Assembly (NCBI RefSeq): GCF_002086735.1
Contig: NZ_MVIJ01000047.1
Span: 1 to 40,649 of the forward strand
From: Mycobacterium scrofulaceum
Lineage (GTDB): Bacteria > Actinomycetota > Actinomycetes > Mycobacteriales > Mycobacteriaceae
Direction of reading: 5' to 3'
DNA length: 40,649 bases
Each line of letters begins with the position of its first letter. Within the stretch, counting starts at the first letter, position 1. Below, one piece after another: positions 23,931-32,718 of the stretch. The position numbers and the translations under genes are program-made. The notes beneath the pieces were generated by a model that saw nothing but the letters and a program-made list of their open reading frames with translations, did not search any database and was not told the origin of the DNA.

Positions 23931-24134
23931 GGTTATCTGAACTGATTTTTGCGAAAGCGCTTGTCGTTTAGATTTCTAAGTGTCGGACACGTAAGACACG
24001 TGGGGCGCGATTCTCGGCGGCCGAGATCAGTTTTTCAGTCGGTCGGGCGGCGAGGACGCCTGGCGCAGATGTAGAGAGGCGAGGTAGGAGCAGGTCCTGT
24101 CTCAGCCGCCTCGGGCGCATAGCTTTTTTGAATC

Positions 24135-24875
24135 TTAGGTGGGGCGGAGTCCTGATTCGTGTTGGTCGACGACGAAGCGGGCGATGTCGATGAGTTTGAT
24201 GTTGGCCCGTTGCGAGGTTTTGAGGAGCAGTTGGAAGGCTTGCAGGCTGGAGAGGTTTTCTCGGTGCATCAGAATACCTTTGGCTTGTCCGATGGTGTCG
24301 CGGCTGGCCAGAGCGGCCTGGAAGTGGGATTCGGCGGTCGCACCGGCGATCGCTACGGAGGCGTGTTGGGCGAGCACTTCACCAACGAATATCGAGTCGT
24401 CGCTGAACACGTTGGTTTGCTCGCCGTAGAGGTTGAGCGCTCCGAGATTCTCGTGGCGGACGAATAGTTGGAACGCCAACAGGCTTTGGACACCTCGGTC
24501 TATTGCTGCCTGGGTGAAGCGCGGCCATCGGGTTTCGCTGGCCATATCGCCGATGAGGACGGTGTGGTGTTCGCGTAGCGCGCTCACACAGGGCCCTTCG
24601 TTCAAGGTGGCTTGTGCATTATCGAGTTCAGCGACCAGGGGGTCGCTGGGCGCCCGTGACTCAATGTGATCGCCCTTGATCATCGAGATTCCCGCCCAGC
24701 ACGTGCCCGGTACGATCGCGACTGCACCCTCGATAATGGCCTGCAGTGTTGCCTCGATGTCGGTTTGTCCCTGCAACTCGATGGCCAGGTCGCCTAAGAC
24801 CTGGGTCGGATCAGGGGGCGGTGGTTTTTCGGGCATATCGAGACGATAGGCGAGCGCAGCCGACGCTTTGGCCAT
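24135..24875 (-). CDS. GAF-ANTAR RNA-binding regulator
   Basis: 246 residues. A GAF sensor domain spans about 30-170 (TDIEATLQAIIEGAVAIVPG, LNEGPCVSAL, LLAFQLFVRHENLGALNLYG). An ANTAR domain spans about 180-240 (AALASRDTIGQAKGILMH then SSLQAFQLLLKTSQRANIKL), including the alanines and aromatic typical of these RNA-binding helices. ANTAR proteins bind paired hairpins in nascent RNA to prevent termination. The GAF domain would sense a small ligand or stress signal. ATG at 24873-24875 or at 24836. It is divergent from the PAS-ANTAR gene and lies inside the Tn554-like element, so it is cargo rather than replicon core. Confidence 0.9.
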   Translation of the reverse strand: MAKASAALAYRLDMPEKPPPPDPTQVLGDLAIELQGQTDIEATLQAIIEGAVAIVPGTCWAGISMIKGDHIESRAPSDPLVAELDNAQATLNEGPCVSALREHHTVLIGDMASETRWPRFTQAAIDRGVQSLLAFQLFVRHENLGALNLYGEQTNVFSDDSIFVGEVLAQHASVAIAGATAESHFQAALASRDTIGQAKGILMHRENLSSLQAFQLLLKTSQRANIKLIDIARFVVDQHESGLRPT

Positions 24876-25096
24876 AAGGTCGCCCCCGGCCGCCGCTTCA
24901 TGACGAACCGGGGGCTAAGCGGTACGACAGTCCGGACTACCGCATCCGCCTGTGAGAGGTGCTACCCGGTGGCGGAGTTTTCAGACACGGCGCGCCGGTC
25001 TGTCAGCGCTGGGCTGAACAAACGGGGCCGCGGCAGCCTGATCACATCGACTGGCAGCCGGGCGCTCACGGTGTGTTAGGGCGATAGGGTTCAACT

Positions 25097-26023
25097 ATGT
25101 TGAGGTCTGCTCACGGGGCCGCTGAGCGCGCCCGAGAGATTGCCGTCTCGCGGCGCACCAAGCTCGATGCGCGGCGTCCCTTTACCGCGCAGGATCTTGA
25201 TCGCGCGGCCCAGCGTGCCCGGCAATCGGCCGACCGTGCGGTTGAGGCGCAGCGGCGCGCTGATGCCGCCCAGATCCGAGCTGCCCAGGTTCGGGTGAGT
25301 GCGGCCTCGACCGGGGCCGACGACACCGCTAGTCACCCTAGCGAAGCCTCATCTGATGCTGACCAGTCCGGCTTCGCCGACACGTTGGCCGCGGTTTCCC
25401 CGGAGCGGATGGGATGGTTCCGGTTCTATTTCGATGACCAACGCTGGGAGTGGTCGGACTACGTGCAGCGGTTGCACGGATACCAGCCCGGCACGGTGAG
25501 CCCCACCACCGAGCTGGTGCTGTCCCACAAACATCCCGACGACCGGGATCAGGTAGCCGCGACCATCGACGACATCACCCATACCCGCGGGGCCTTGAGC
25601 AGCCGGCACCGCATCATCGACGCCCATGGCATAGTGCGCTGGGTCATCATGATCGGGGATCAGTTCCTCGACGAGCACGGTGCGGTCATCGGCACTCACG
25701 GCTTTTATCTCGACGTCACCCCGGCCGAACGTGCCCGCCAGGACTTGGTCACCGCCCGCGTCGACGAGATCGCCGACAACCGCGCCGCGATCGAGCAAGT
25801 CAAGGGCATGCTCATGCTCGTCTACGACGTCGATGCCGAGATTGCGTTCGGCGTTCTCAAATGGCTGTCCCAGGAACACAACATCAAACTGCGGTTGCTG
25901 GCCGAACAGATCGGCACCGACCTGCGAACCGCCGCGACGGGCGCAATTGTGGGCAAGATCCGCTTCGACCAGGCGCTGATGACAGCGCATCAGCGCCTGT
26001 TGCGCCCCGGCGGGCCCACGTAG
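25097..26023 (+). CDS. PAS-ANTAR RNA-binding regulator
   Basis: 308 residues. The first 70 residues are a highly charged Ala/Arg helix (ERAREIAVSRRTKLDARR and following), probably a coiled coil. A PAS domain of the PAS_3 type covers about 100-210 (MGWFRFYFDDQRWEWSDYVQ, HPDDRDQVAATIDD, FYLDVTPAERARQD), and an ANTAR domain about 218-285 (AAIEQVKGMLMLVYDVDAEI, FGVLKWLSQEHNIKLRLLA). It should act as a cytosolic antiterminator. Its gene is divergent from that for the GAF-ANTAR protein, with 221 bp between them, and the two probably share a regulatory region. Typical of mycobacteria, where the pair is often found. Confidence 0.9.
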   Translation: MLRSAHGAAERAREIAVSRRTKLDARRPFTAQDLDRAAQRARQSADRAVEAQRRADAAQIRAAQVRVSAASTGADDTASHPSEASSDADQSGFADTLAAVSPERMGWFRFYFDDQRWEWSDYVQRLHGYQPGTVSPTTELVLSHKHPDDRDQVAATIDDITHTRGALSSRHRIIDAHGIVRWVIMIGDQFLDEHGAVIGTHGFYLDVTPAERARQDLVTARVDEIADNRAAIEQVKGMLMLVYDVDAEIAFGVLKWLSQEHNIKLRLLAEQIGTDLRTAATGAIVGKIRFDQALMTAHQRLLRPGGPT

Positions 26024-26137
26024 CCGGTCGCGTCATCCAGAGCTAAGAAGGATGAATAGTGCGATGCCACCGCAGTATGGCGGTCATGCAGTAGATCCTG
26101 TGCTGGCGACACCGCCCGCATAGCGAGCGGATCCCGA

Positions 26138-27205
26138 GTGTCCGGCGAACTTGATGCGACGATTAAGTCTATGGCGACGACGTCGTGTAGATCGGGTGAT
26201 GACGCCTCAACTTTGGAACCGGGCTTTCCGCCGTGGTTCTCGGCGTTTTTGGCCGATCGCGCCGTCCGTAAGCCATCGCCGCACACGGCTAAGGCATACC
26301 GGCAGGACTTTGTCGCGATCGCCTCGCTGTTGGCCGGCGATCGTGCACGGATCGGCGAGCTGATACCCACTGCGATCACGAAGGACGCTATGCGGGCGGC
26401 GTTTGCCGCCTACGCCGACAATCACGAGGCCGCGTCGATCCGGCGCTGTTGGTCGACATGGAACACGTTGTGCGACTTCCTCTATAACAGCGAACGGATT
26501 CCGTCCAATCCGATGTCGTTGATCGGCCGGCCCAAGGTCGCCAAGTCGTTGCCCAAGGGACTTGGCGCCGAGACGGTGTCGGGGCTGTTGGCGGCGATTG
26601 ACGATGACAGCGGTTCGCCGCGGCGCAGTGACTGGCCCGAACGCGACGCGGCCCTGGTGCTGACGGCGGTGCTGGCGGGATTGCGGGCTGATGAACTTAT
26701 CCGCGCCAACGTGGGCGACATCCGCACCACCACCGAAGGTGGCGGTGTCCTTCACGTGCGCGGTAAGGGCAACAAGGATCGCCGAATCCCGGTGGAAGAG
26801 GGCTTAATCAACGTTGTGGAATGCTACCTGGACTCCAGGGCGCTCCGATTCCCCGCCGACACCAAGCGTCGAGGCCCGAGCGCCGGGATCGCGGCGTGGC
26901 CGACGACCGCGGCCCTGTTCGTCGGCAGCAACGGTGACCGAATCACCCGCGGCGTACTGCAATACCGGGTCCTTCGGGCGTTTAAGAAGGCTGGCCTGAA
27001 TAATCAACGCGCGCGTGGAGCTCTAATACACGCCCTTAGGCATGAGTTCGCTACACAACTGGCCAACGTCGATACCAGTGTTTACGCGCTGATGAAGCTG
27101 CTCGGACACGAGTCGATGGTGACGTCGCAGCGCTACGTCGACGGTGCCGGCGCCGAGAACCGTGCCGCTGCAGCTCGAAACCCGCTCTATGGCCTTTTGT
27201 CTTGA
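26138..27205 (+). CDS. Complete tyrosine recombinase/integrase
   Basis: 355 residues from GTG at 26138; an in-frame ATG at 26171 is an alternative. An N-terminal SAM-like core-binding domain (PSPHTAKAYRQDFVAIASLL) is followed by the catalytic domain with all expected residues: Arg in GLRADELIRANVGD, Lys in GKGNKDRRIP, HxxR in IHALRHEF, His in LLGHES, and Tyr in SQRYVDG. The interrupted integrase at 31499-32360 plus 23757-23930 is a close paralogue. It lies on the plus strand and converges with the tnpC-like gene (stop to stop 3 bp). It may act at its own attachment site, which is not identified here. Confidence 0.9.
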   Translation: MSGELDATIKSMATTSCRSGDDASTLEPGFPPWFSAFLADRAVRKPSPHTAKAYRQDFVAIASLLAGDRARIGELIPTAITKDAMRAAFAAYADNHEAASIRRCWSTWNTLCDFLYNSERIPSNPMSLIGRPKVAKSLPKGLGAETVSGLLAAIDDDSGSPRRSDWPERDAALVLTAVLAGLRADELIRANVGDIRTTTEGGGVLHVRGKGNKDRRIPVEEGLINVVECYLDSRALRFPADTKRRGPSAGIAAWPTTAALFVGSNGDRITRGVLQYRVLRAFKKAGLNNQRARGALIHALRHEFATQLANVDTSVYALMKLLGHESMVTSQRYVDGAGAENRAAAARNPLYGLLS

Positions 27206-27208
27206 TCC

Positions 27209-27796
27209 TCATGGTGTGCGGTTTTGGGATTTGATGACGCGTCGCAGGCTTTCTCGTGCGGCGCTGAGCTCGTCTTGCAGTTCGGCGACATGCCTTGTGG
27301 CGGTGTCGGCCTCGACGGTGCGGGCATCGCGCTCGGCGACGAGTCGACGGTTGAGGGCTTCCAGGTCGGCGACGCGTGCGGTCAGATGCGCTCGATCGGG
27401 TCCTTCGATTTCGGCGCCGAGCTGCAGGCGGAGGCGCTGTTGGAGTTTGTCGCGCTCGGCGCGCAGTGTTTTGATCTGATCTCGGGCGATGGCGAGGTCG
27501 GTGCGAAGGCTGGCCGGTGTCGTGGTGTGTTTCCCGGGCGGCGTTGGCGTTGGGGCGGGGGAGTCGTTGGCCTGCCGCGCTCGAGCGGCATCGATATGTT
27601 CGCGGATCCCTTCGGCGTAGACCAGCCAGGTGGACACCCCGGCGGCGTTAGCGACCGCGGTGAAGGTGATCGACGCGCCGCTGGCTTCCATCGCCTCAAG
27701 CGCGCCCAGTGTCCGTCGCCGCTTGAGCTCACTGTCCCTGGTGCGGGCCGCTTTCAGTGCTGCGGCGCGAGAATGGTTGGCCGCGGTGGTACTCAT
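27209..27796 (-). CDS. TnpC-like (DUF6262-type) protein of the Tn554-like element
   Basis: 195 residues; ATG at 27794-27796 overlaps the tnpB-like stop by 4 bp. The N-terminal half has RRRTLGALEAMEASGASITF and TAVANAAGVSTWLVYAEGIR, an HTH-like helical pair. The C-terminal half is a long coiled coil (DQIKTLRAERDKLQQRLRLQ and later ALNRRLVAERDAR). This layout is that of the small third protein found after the two recombinases in Tn554-type elements. In that family the third protein affects orientation and efficiency of integration. The family name DUF6262 is from memory. Confidence 0.75.
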   Translation of the reverse strand: MSTTAANHSRAAALKAARTRDSELKRRRTLGALEAMEASGASITFTAVANAAGVSTWLVYAEGIREHIDAARARQANDSPAPTPTPPGKHTTTPASLRTDLAIARDQIKTLRAERDKLQQRLRLQLGAEIEGPDRAHLTARVADLEALNRRLVAERDARTVEADTATRHVAELQDELSAARESLRRVIKSQNRTP

Positions 27797-30270
27797 CCGG
27801 TTTGGCTACCCGAGGTGGACACGGGGGTGATCGGAATGCGCCGGGCGGCGCGGGCGCGGCGCAGGATCCGGCTGGCATCGTCTATTTCGGTGCGCTGCTC
27901 GGAGTCGAGTTCGCTCAGGCGGCGCCGCATGGTGTCGACCACACGGTTAAACGCCTCGATTTCGCTGCTCATGTTGGCGATCACGTAGTCAGCGGCCTCC
28001 ATCGCCCGGGCGGTTTCTCGGTCAGCTTTCAGCGAGTGGAGGTGTTCTTCGATCGCGGGAAGATAGGAGGGATCCGGGCGATAAAAGCCACAGCCTGCGC
28101 ACTGGAATCTGATCGGACAGGCGCCGCCACCGGCTTTGACGTTGGACGGTTCGGTGCAGTTGCCGAACGGCACCGACACTGAGGCCCGTTCGTAGGCCAG
28201 CGGGTCGGCGAACGAGCTCGGCTTGCCCGAGGCGTCGATGGCCAGCGATCCCACGGCGCGGATGGCCTGCTGCTTGCGTTTATGGGTGACCGAGTAGTAG
28301 CCCAACGTGGTTTGAATCGAGCGGTGATCGAGTAACTCCTTGAGCACGTCGACGGGTACGCCGGCGTCGGCGTGACGCTGAGCGTAGCTGTGCCGCAGCA
28401 CATATGGGGTGATCAGGGCGCGGTCGAACGGCAGCGGTGTCCCGTCGGAACCCAGCAGTTCACCGTCGATGTTGGGAATCGATTGTGTCCAATAACGAAA
28501 CGACACCCCGACGCTGGAGGCGATCAGGTGCCCGCGGGCCTGGCGGGAGCGCAGCAGCGGGGAGGGAAACAGCCATTGGCGAGTCGCCGGCGCGGTGGGC
28601 AGCTGTGTGCGGCGATGCTGCCAAGCCATTATGATCTCGGCGGTCTCGCTGGTGATGGGCAGGCGTCGACGCAGCCGAGCGGCCTTGTGGTTGTCATAGA
28701 CCAAGTTGTGTTGGCCGTCGATCACCTCAACGCAGCCGACCTTGAGGCTGACGATCTCACCGGGGCGCCGGCCAGTGTCACGCAGGATCTGGTAGATGGT
28801 CTGATGCATGGCCCGCAGGTCTGCGGCGCTCATCGAGCCGTTTGGCCCCGTCGGGCCCAACAGGGATAGATGCTGGTCGAGTTGACGAATCACTTTCTCG
28901 GGCAGCGCTTTACCCAACTGTTCCTCGTTGGTTTCCTCGATCAGCCGGTAACGGCGCCGCGAGGGCCGGAACGGGTCGGGCACCTCGCTCATCAGTGCGT
29001 TGGTGCGGGCGTGCTCGATCATCTGGTCAAACACCCGCAACAGCTGAATGCGGTACTTCGCGGAGTACAGAGAGCCATCAGCGCGGCGATACTCGGCGAT
29101 GGCCTGCTCGATGAGGACGAAGTCACCCGCACCCAGGATGGCGGGATCGGTGCGCCCGGCGGCCACCAGCGTTTGAGAGGCCACCTGGCAGGCCCGCAGC
29201 GCTTGCCGCAGTCCTTGCACGTAGGGGCGGGTGCTACGGGCCCAGTCCTTGAGCACCTCCCGCAACCAGCGCAGCTCGATCGCGCCGAAGTCGACGGTGC
29301 CCTGGGTCGCCGGCCAGCGTCGCGACCCATTGGACTGCAAATCCAACAGCTCGAGATGCCACACATCGCCGGCATAGGGATCGGTGCCGGTGTAGTAGGT
29401 CCAGGCTCGTTCCAGATGGCGGCGCAGGTCACTGTAGAAGCCCTTGATGGTCCCGTTGTATTGCACGCCACCGCTTTCACACACCGCTTCAGGATCGGCG
29501 CGGCGCACCGAGCTGGCCCCATCCAGGCGGCTGATGAGGATGCGAACCTGCAACGGGTCCAGCGAAGGTGGAGACTCGTCGCGGCGTTGCAGCGCATAAA
29601 GCAACTCCAGTCGCACCAGCTGTGGCAGGTCAGCCAAACAGAACTGGTGGCTGGCGATCCGGGGCTTTTCCTTGGCAACCCAGGCGGCCAGCTCCTCGCG
29701 CGAGAGCGAACCGCCGCGCTCTCGGTATAGGCGAATGCCGTGATATTTGCATAATCCGTGCCGGGCGACGCCTTCACGGGCGCAGCCAGCTACCAAACAC
29801 GGCGGCCTGCGATGCAGCGGCTGGGCCGAGGCGATGAACTCCTCCACCGGCCCGCCGCCAGCCTTGCGCCAATCCAGCGCGTGCCGCCGGCACAAGCCCC
29901 GGCAGTCCAGCTCGCACTCGCAGCCGGGCACCGTACACACACCTCGGGCAACCGGGCGAGTCGACCGACGGCGGGGCTGGCGGTCGAACTCCTCCTCAGA
30001 GACACCGGCCTTCGACAGGGAGTGTCGACAACCGAAACAGCGGCCGTTATAGCTTCGTGCCGGCGTGGGACAGCCGGGAGTGCGACACCGCCATGCAGCT
30101 GTGCGTTCGCTGTCCAAATCGCCGGTGAACAGCCACAACGCTCCGTCCCACTCATCGGGCCGCCACGCGGTTTCGAGGTGGGCCGATAACCATTCCAGCC
30201 AGCCGGCATCGCTCACCGACCCCCGACCGGCCTCGGCGTCGGCCCTCGGTCGCGGCGCCGGCGTGCTCAC
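27793..30270 (-). CDS. TnpB-like large tyrosine recombinase
   Basis: 825 residues from GTG at 30268-30270, which overlaps the tnpA-like TGA (GTGA). Three Cys/His clusters near the N-terminus (CRTPGCPTPA with GRCFGCRHS; CTVPGCECELDCRGLCRRH; CLVAGCAREGVARHGLCKYH) look like zinc-binding modules. The catalytic domain is C-terminal: Arg in DTGRRPGEIVSLKVG, VLRHSYAQRHA (Tyr in place of the usual first His of HxxR), LDHRSIQTT, and the nucleophile in LGYYSVT. A further Cys cluster (CPIRFQCAGCGF) and a coiled coil close the protein. It should act with the tnpA-like recombinase in excision and integration. Length is at the upper end for the family. Confidence 0.85.
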   Translation of the reverse strand: MSTPAPRPRADAEAGRGSVSDAGWLEWLSAHLETAWRPDEWDGALWLFTGDLDSERTAAWRCRTPGCPTPARSYNGRCFGCRHSLSKAGVSEEEFDRQPRRRSTRPVARGVCTVPGCECELDCRGLCRRHALDWRKAGGGPVEEFIASAQPLHRRPPCLVAGCAREGVARHGLCKYHGIRLYRERGGSLSREELAAWVAKEKPRIASHQFCLADLPQLVRLELLYALQRRDESPPSLDPLQVRILISRLDGASSVRRADPEAVCESGGVQYNGTIKGFYSDLRRHLERAWTYYTGTDPYAGDVWHLELLDLQSNGSRRWPATQGTVDFGAIELRWLREVLKDWARSTRPYVQGLRQALRACQVASQTLVAAGRTDPAILGAGDFVLIEQAIAEYRRADGSLYSAKYRIQLLRVFDQMIEHARTNALMSEVPDPFRPSRRRYRLIEETNEEQLGKALPEKVIRQLDQHLSLLGPTGPNGSMSAADLRAMHQTIYQILRDTGRRPGEIVSLKVGCVEVIDGQHNLVYDNHKAARLRRRLPITSETAEIIMAWQHRRTQLPTAPATRQWLFPSPLLRSRQARGHLIASSVGVSFRYWTQSIPNIDGELLGSDGTPLPFDRALITPYVLRHSYAQRHADAGVPVDVLKELLDHRSIQTTLGYYSVTHKRKQQAIRAVGSLAIDASGKPSSFADPLAYERASVSVPFGNCTEPSNVKAGGGACPIRFQCAGCGFYRPDPSYLPAIEEHLHSLKADRETARAMEAADYVIANMSSEIEAFNRVVDTMRRRLSELDSEQRTEIDDASRILRRARAARRIPITPVSTSGSQTG

Positions 30271-31415
30271 CGGTAGGGCTCCCCAGCGGCCACAGCCTCC
30301 ACGGCCCGGCGTTTGTCCTCGTCTCGTGCATGCAGGTAAACAGCAGTCGATCCCAGCGCGACGTGACCCAACAGTCGCTGCACGACGTCGAGATCGACAC
30401 CAGCGCGCACCCAATTCGTGGCCGCTGTGTGCCGAAACATGTGCGGTCGCACCGCAAAACCGCACTCAGTGGCCAGCCGTTCGAAGAAACGCTTCGCCGC
30501 ACGATAGGTCATTGCCGCACCCAGCGGCTCGTGATAAAGGTTGACGAACACCATGTCGCAGTCATCCTCACCGAGGATTTCGCTGCGCTCAAACTGGTAA
30601 TCAGCGTACGCCAACGACACCGCCTGGCTGGTCGGCACGCTTCGAGGAAACCGCGACTTGGCCAGCGCCCCATTGGGATTGGCCCGATGGCGCACGTGAA
30701 CGTGAGCGCCCAGCACCGCGCAACCCAACTGGCGGGAGTCGGGAAGCAGGTGCAAGTCGCCCCTGCGCAGTCCCAGGGCTTCGCCGATCCGCAGCCCACT
30801 GTCATGCAACAGGGTGGTCATGAAGCGTTCTCGAGGTCGTCGACAACACGCCAGGACCCGTGCGGACTGCTCGGGGCTCAGCGCCTCCGGAAACGTTGTC
30901 TGCGCCCTGGATTTGAGCATCCGCGCTCGCACCATGCGGAACTGGCCGGACTCGCCAGTATCGAAGCCGGCCGGGGTGAAACGCAGCCAACGCGGCTCGG
31001 CCAGCCGGTCGGCCACGGCCTGTTCGATCATCCCGGTTCTGGCGCAAAACCGCAGAAACTCGCACACCGCGGTCAGCGTGGCGTTGACCGTCGTACCCGA
31101 GCGCAGCCGCCGGCCTCGGTACGGCGTTGCTTCCAGGAAGTGTTTGAACCGCGCCAAGTTCGCCAAGCTGATCGAGGACCACTCGACTCCCTGATCGGCG
31201 CACCAGGACATGAAGTTGGCCACCCGGCCGGCATAGGCACGGATGGTGTGCGGCGATCGGCTAGCCCCGTACAGCGCCCGTAGGAAGTCACTGGCTTCCC
31301 GGTGCATCACCAACCCGGGATCGAGCACCACCCACAGCTCAGACCCGTCGAGAGGTGAGATCGCCCGTTCGGCCCAAAACGATGGCACGTGTCGAACGTA
31401 ACTGTCGTGCCTCAA
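30267..31415 (-). CDS. TnpA-like tyrosine recombinase
   Basis: 382 residues from TTG at 31415, with GTG at 31391 as an alternative start. The N-terminal core-binding domain contains SRSPHTIRAYAGRVANFMSW. The catalytic domain keeps Arg (LHDSGLRIGEALGLRRGD), HxxR (RPHMFRHTAATNWV), His (LLGHVALGS) and the Tyr nucleophile (STAVYLHARDEDK). It is the first gene of the tnpA/B/C-like operon and is transcribed inward from the right end of the element, about 70 bp from the end repeat. All catalytic residues are present, so the element may still be mobile. Confidence 0.9.
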   Translation of the reverse strand: MRHDSYVRHVPSFWAERAISPLDGSELWVVLDPGLVMHREASDFLRALYGASRSPHTIRAYAGRVANFMSWCADQGVEWSSISLANLARFKHFLEATPYRGRRLRSGTTVNATLTAVCEFLRFCARTGMIEQAVADRLAEPRWLRFTPAGFDTGESGQFRMVRARMLKSRAQTTFPEALSPEQSARVLACCRRPRERFMTTLLHDSGLRIGEALGLRRGDLHLLPDSRQLGCAVLGAHVHVRHRANPNGALAKSRFPRSVPTSQAVSLAYADYQFERSEILGEDDCDMVFVNLYHEPLGAAMTYRAAKRFFERLATECGFAVRPHMFRHTAATNWVRAGVDLDVVQRLLGHVALGSTAVYLHARDEDKRRAVEAVAAGEPYR

Positions 31416-31498
31416 AGTAGGGGATATTCGTATGGCACCGGCGTGTCACGCCGCTGAACCCACGTACCTCATCCGGTAGGAAGCAGTACAGATAACGA

Positions 31499-32360
31499 AG
31501 GTGTGGCGGAAACCGTGTACCAAGACTCCGGCGGCGCGTTGACTGTTCAGCCCCGCTTTCTTGAACGCGCGTAGTACCCGGTACTGGAGCGTGCCCCGTG
31601 TCATCCGCTTACCGTCGCTGCCGACGAATAGTGGAGCGGTGGCCGCCCAGGCGGCAAGCCCGGTTTCGGCGGACCGCCGCTTTGTCGTGCCTGGAAAGCG
31701 AGCTGCTCGGGATCCCAGATACGCCTCGAGTTCGCGAATGAGGGCGTGTTCTATCGGTATTCGGCGATCTTTGTTTCCCTTGCCGTGGACGTGGATGACG
31801 CCTCCCCCATCGGTGGGTCGAATATCGCCGACGTCGGCACGCACCAGTTCGTCTGCCCGCAGTCCGGCGAGCACAGCCGTCAGGACGATAGCCCGGTCCC
31901 GCTCGGACCAGTCGGAACGGCGCCTTGAACCTTGGTCCAGATCGATCGCCGCCAGCAGCCCGGAAACCGTCTCGGCGCCAAGGCCTTTCGGGAGCGTCTT
32001 AGCGACTTTGGGTCGGCCGATCAGTGACATCGGATTAGCTGCGATAACGTCGCGGCTATAGAGGTAGTCGCACAACGTGTTCCAGTTCGACCAGCATCGC
32101 CGAATCGATGCGGCCGAGTGGGTCTGCGCGTAAGTGGCGAAGGCGGTCCGCAGCGCGTCCTTGATCAGGACATCGGGCCTCAAATCAACGACCTGCTCGG
32201 GGATGTCGGCAAGCAGAGTGGCGATGGCGTCGAAATCTTGGCGGTATGCCCTCATCGTATGGGGTGACGGCTTGCGTATCGCACGATCGGCGAGGAATTC
32301 CAAAAACCATGGCGGGTAACTGGATTCCCTATTATTGTGGCCGGGACGCGGCGGTGCCAT
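31499..32360 (-). pseudogene. 5' part of a split tyrosine integrase
   Basis: Begins MAPPRPGHNN (ATG at 32360) and reads PSPHTMRAYRQDFDAIATLL, GLRADELVRADVGD, GKGNKDRRIPIEHA up to HGFRHT, where the Tn554-like element starts. The frame then runs 15 codons into the element (FVICTASYRMRYVG and a stop at 31446). The missing C-terminal part with the GH and Tyr boxes is at 23757-23930. The protein as made would lack the nucleophile and be inactive. It is a close paralogue of the complete integrase at 26138-27205. Confidence 0.85.
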
Positions 32361-32431
32361 GAAGCAATGGTCGCACGATTTGATGGATAACGGCAATTAT
32401 CCATGATTGACGCGTGTTGCCCGATACCAGC

Positions 32432-32640
32432 GGGGATTGCGCATAGGCAACGCCGCCATGGAGTTCTTCTGTGCCCGGATACGGGTCGAGCTGCTCAACA
32501 CCCGGGCTGGGAGACCAGCATGGAATTGGCCGGTGCGATAGCCGACTACTTCGACAACTTCTATAACGTTGAACGCCGCCACAGCTATCTTGGCAACATC
32601 AGTCCGGCAGCCGTATGAGACGCTCTGGGTATCCACCAAT
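32432..32640 (+). pseudogene. IS3-family transposase C-terminal remnant
   Basis: Reading through two frames gives GDC, then NAAMEFFCARIRVELLNTR, then, after a one-base slip, WETSMELAGAIADYFDNF and NVERRHSYLGNISPAA. This is the conserved end of an IS3-type integrase core, including the third catalytic Glu (in AAMEFF). Frameshifts and the absence of the N-terminal part show decay. A truncated IS3 transposase at 39628-40593 lacks exactly this region, though they need not come from one copy. Confidence 0.75.
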
Positions 32641-32718
32641 TGTGCACCCAACGCGCATGACCACGGCTCCAACCGATGGGGACAGTCACTGGGAAACAAA
32701 ACCTGCGACGGTTCTATC

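Larger units (their letters stand above)
23928..31501. mobile_element. Tn554-like tyrosine-recombinase element of about 7.57 kb
   Basis: The element interrupts an integrase gene whose two halves lie at 23757-23930 and 31499-32360. Its ends are imperfect inverted repeats: GTTATCTGAACTG (23932-23944) and CAGTACAGATAAC (31484-31496), 12 of 13 positions complementary. The flanking crossover cores are CGTAGGT (23927-23933) and CGAAGGT (31496-31502), which differ by one base. This is typical of tyrosine recombinases that tolerate heterology in the overlap region; no long target duplication is formed. The cargo is a GAF-ANTAR gene, a PAS-ANTAR gene, a complete integrase and the three overlapping tnpA/B/C-like genes. 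The exact base of each end is uncertain by a few positions. Confidence 0.8.

Noticed and set aside
23736..23945. 69-codon plus-strand frame
   Set aside because: It is the antisense of a clear integrase C-terminal fragment on the minus strand.
27224..27988. 254-codon plus-strand frame
   Set aside because: It is antisense to the tnpC-like gene and the end of the tnpB-like gene, both well supported by overlap and family layout.
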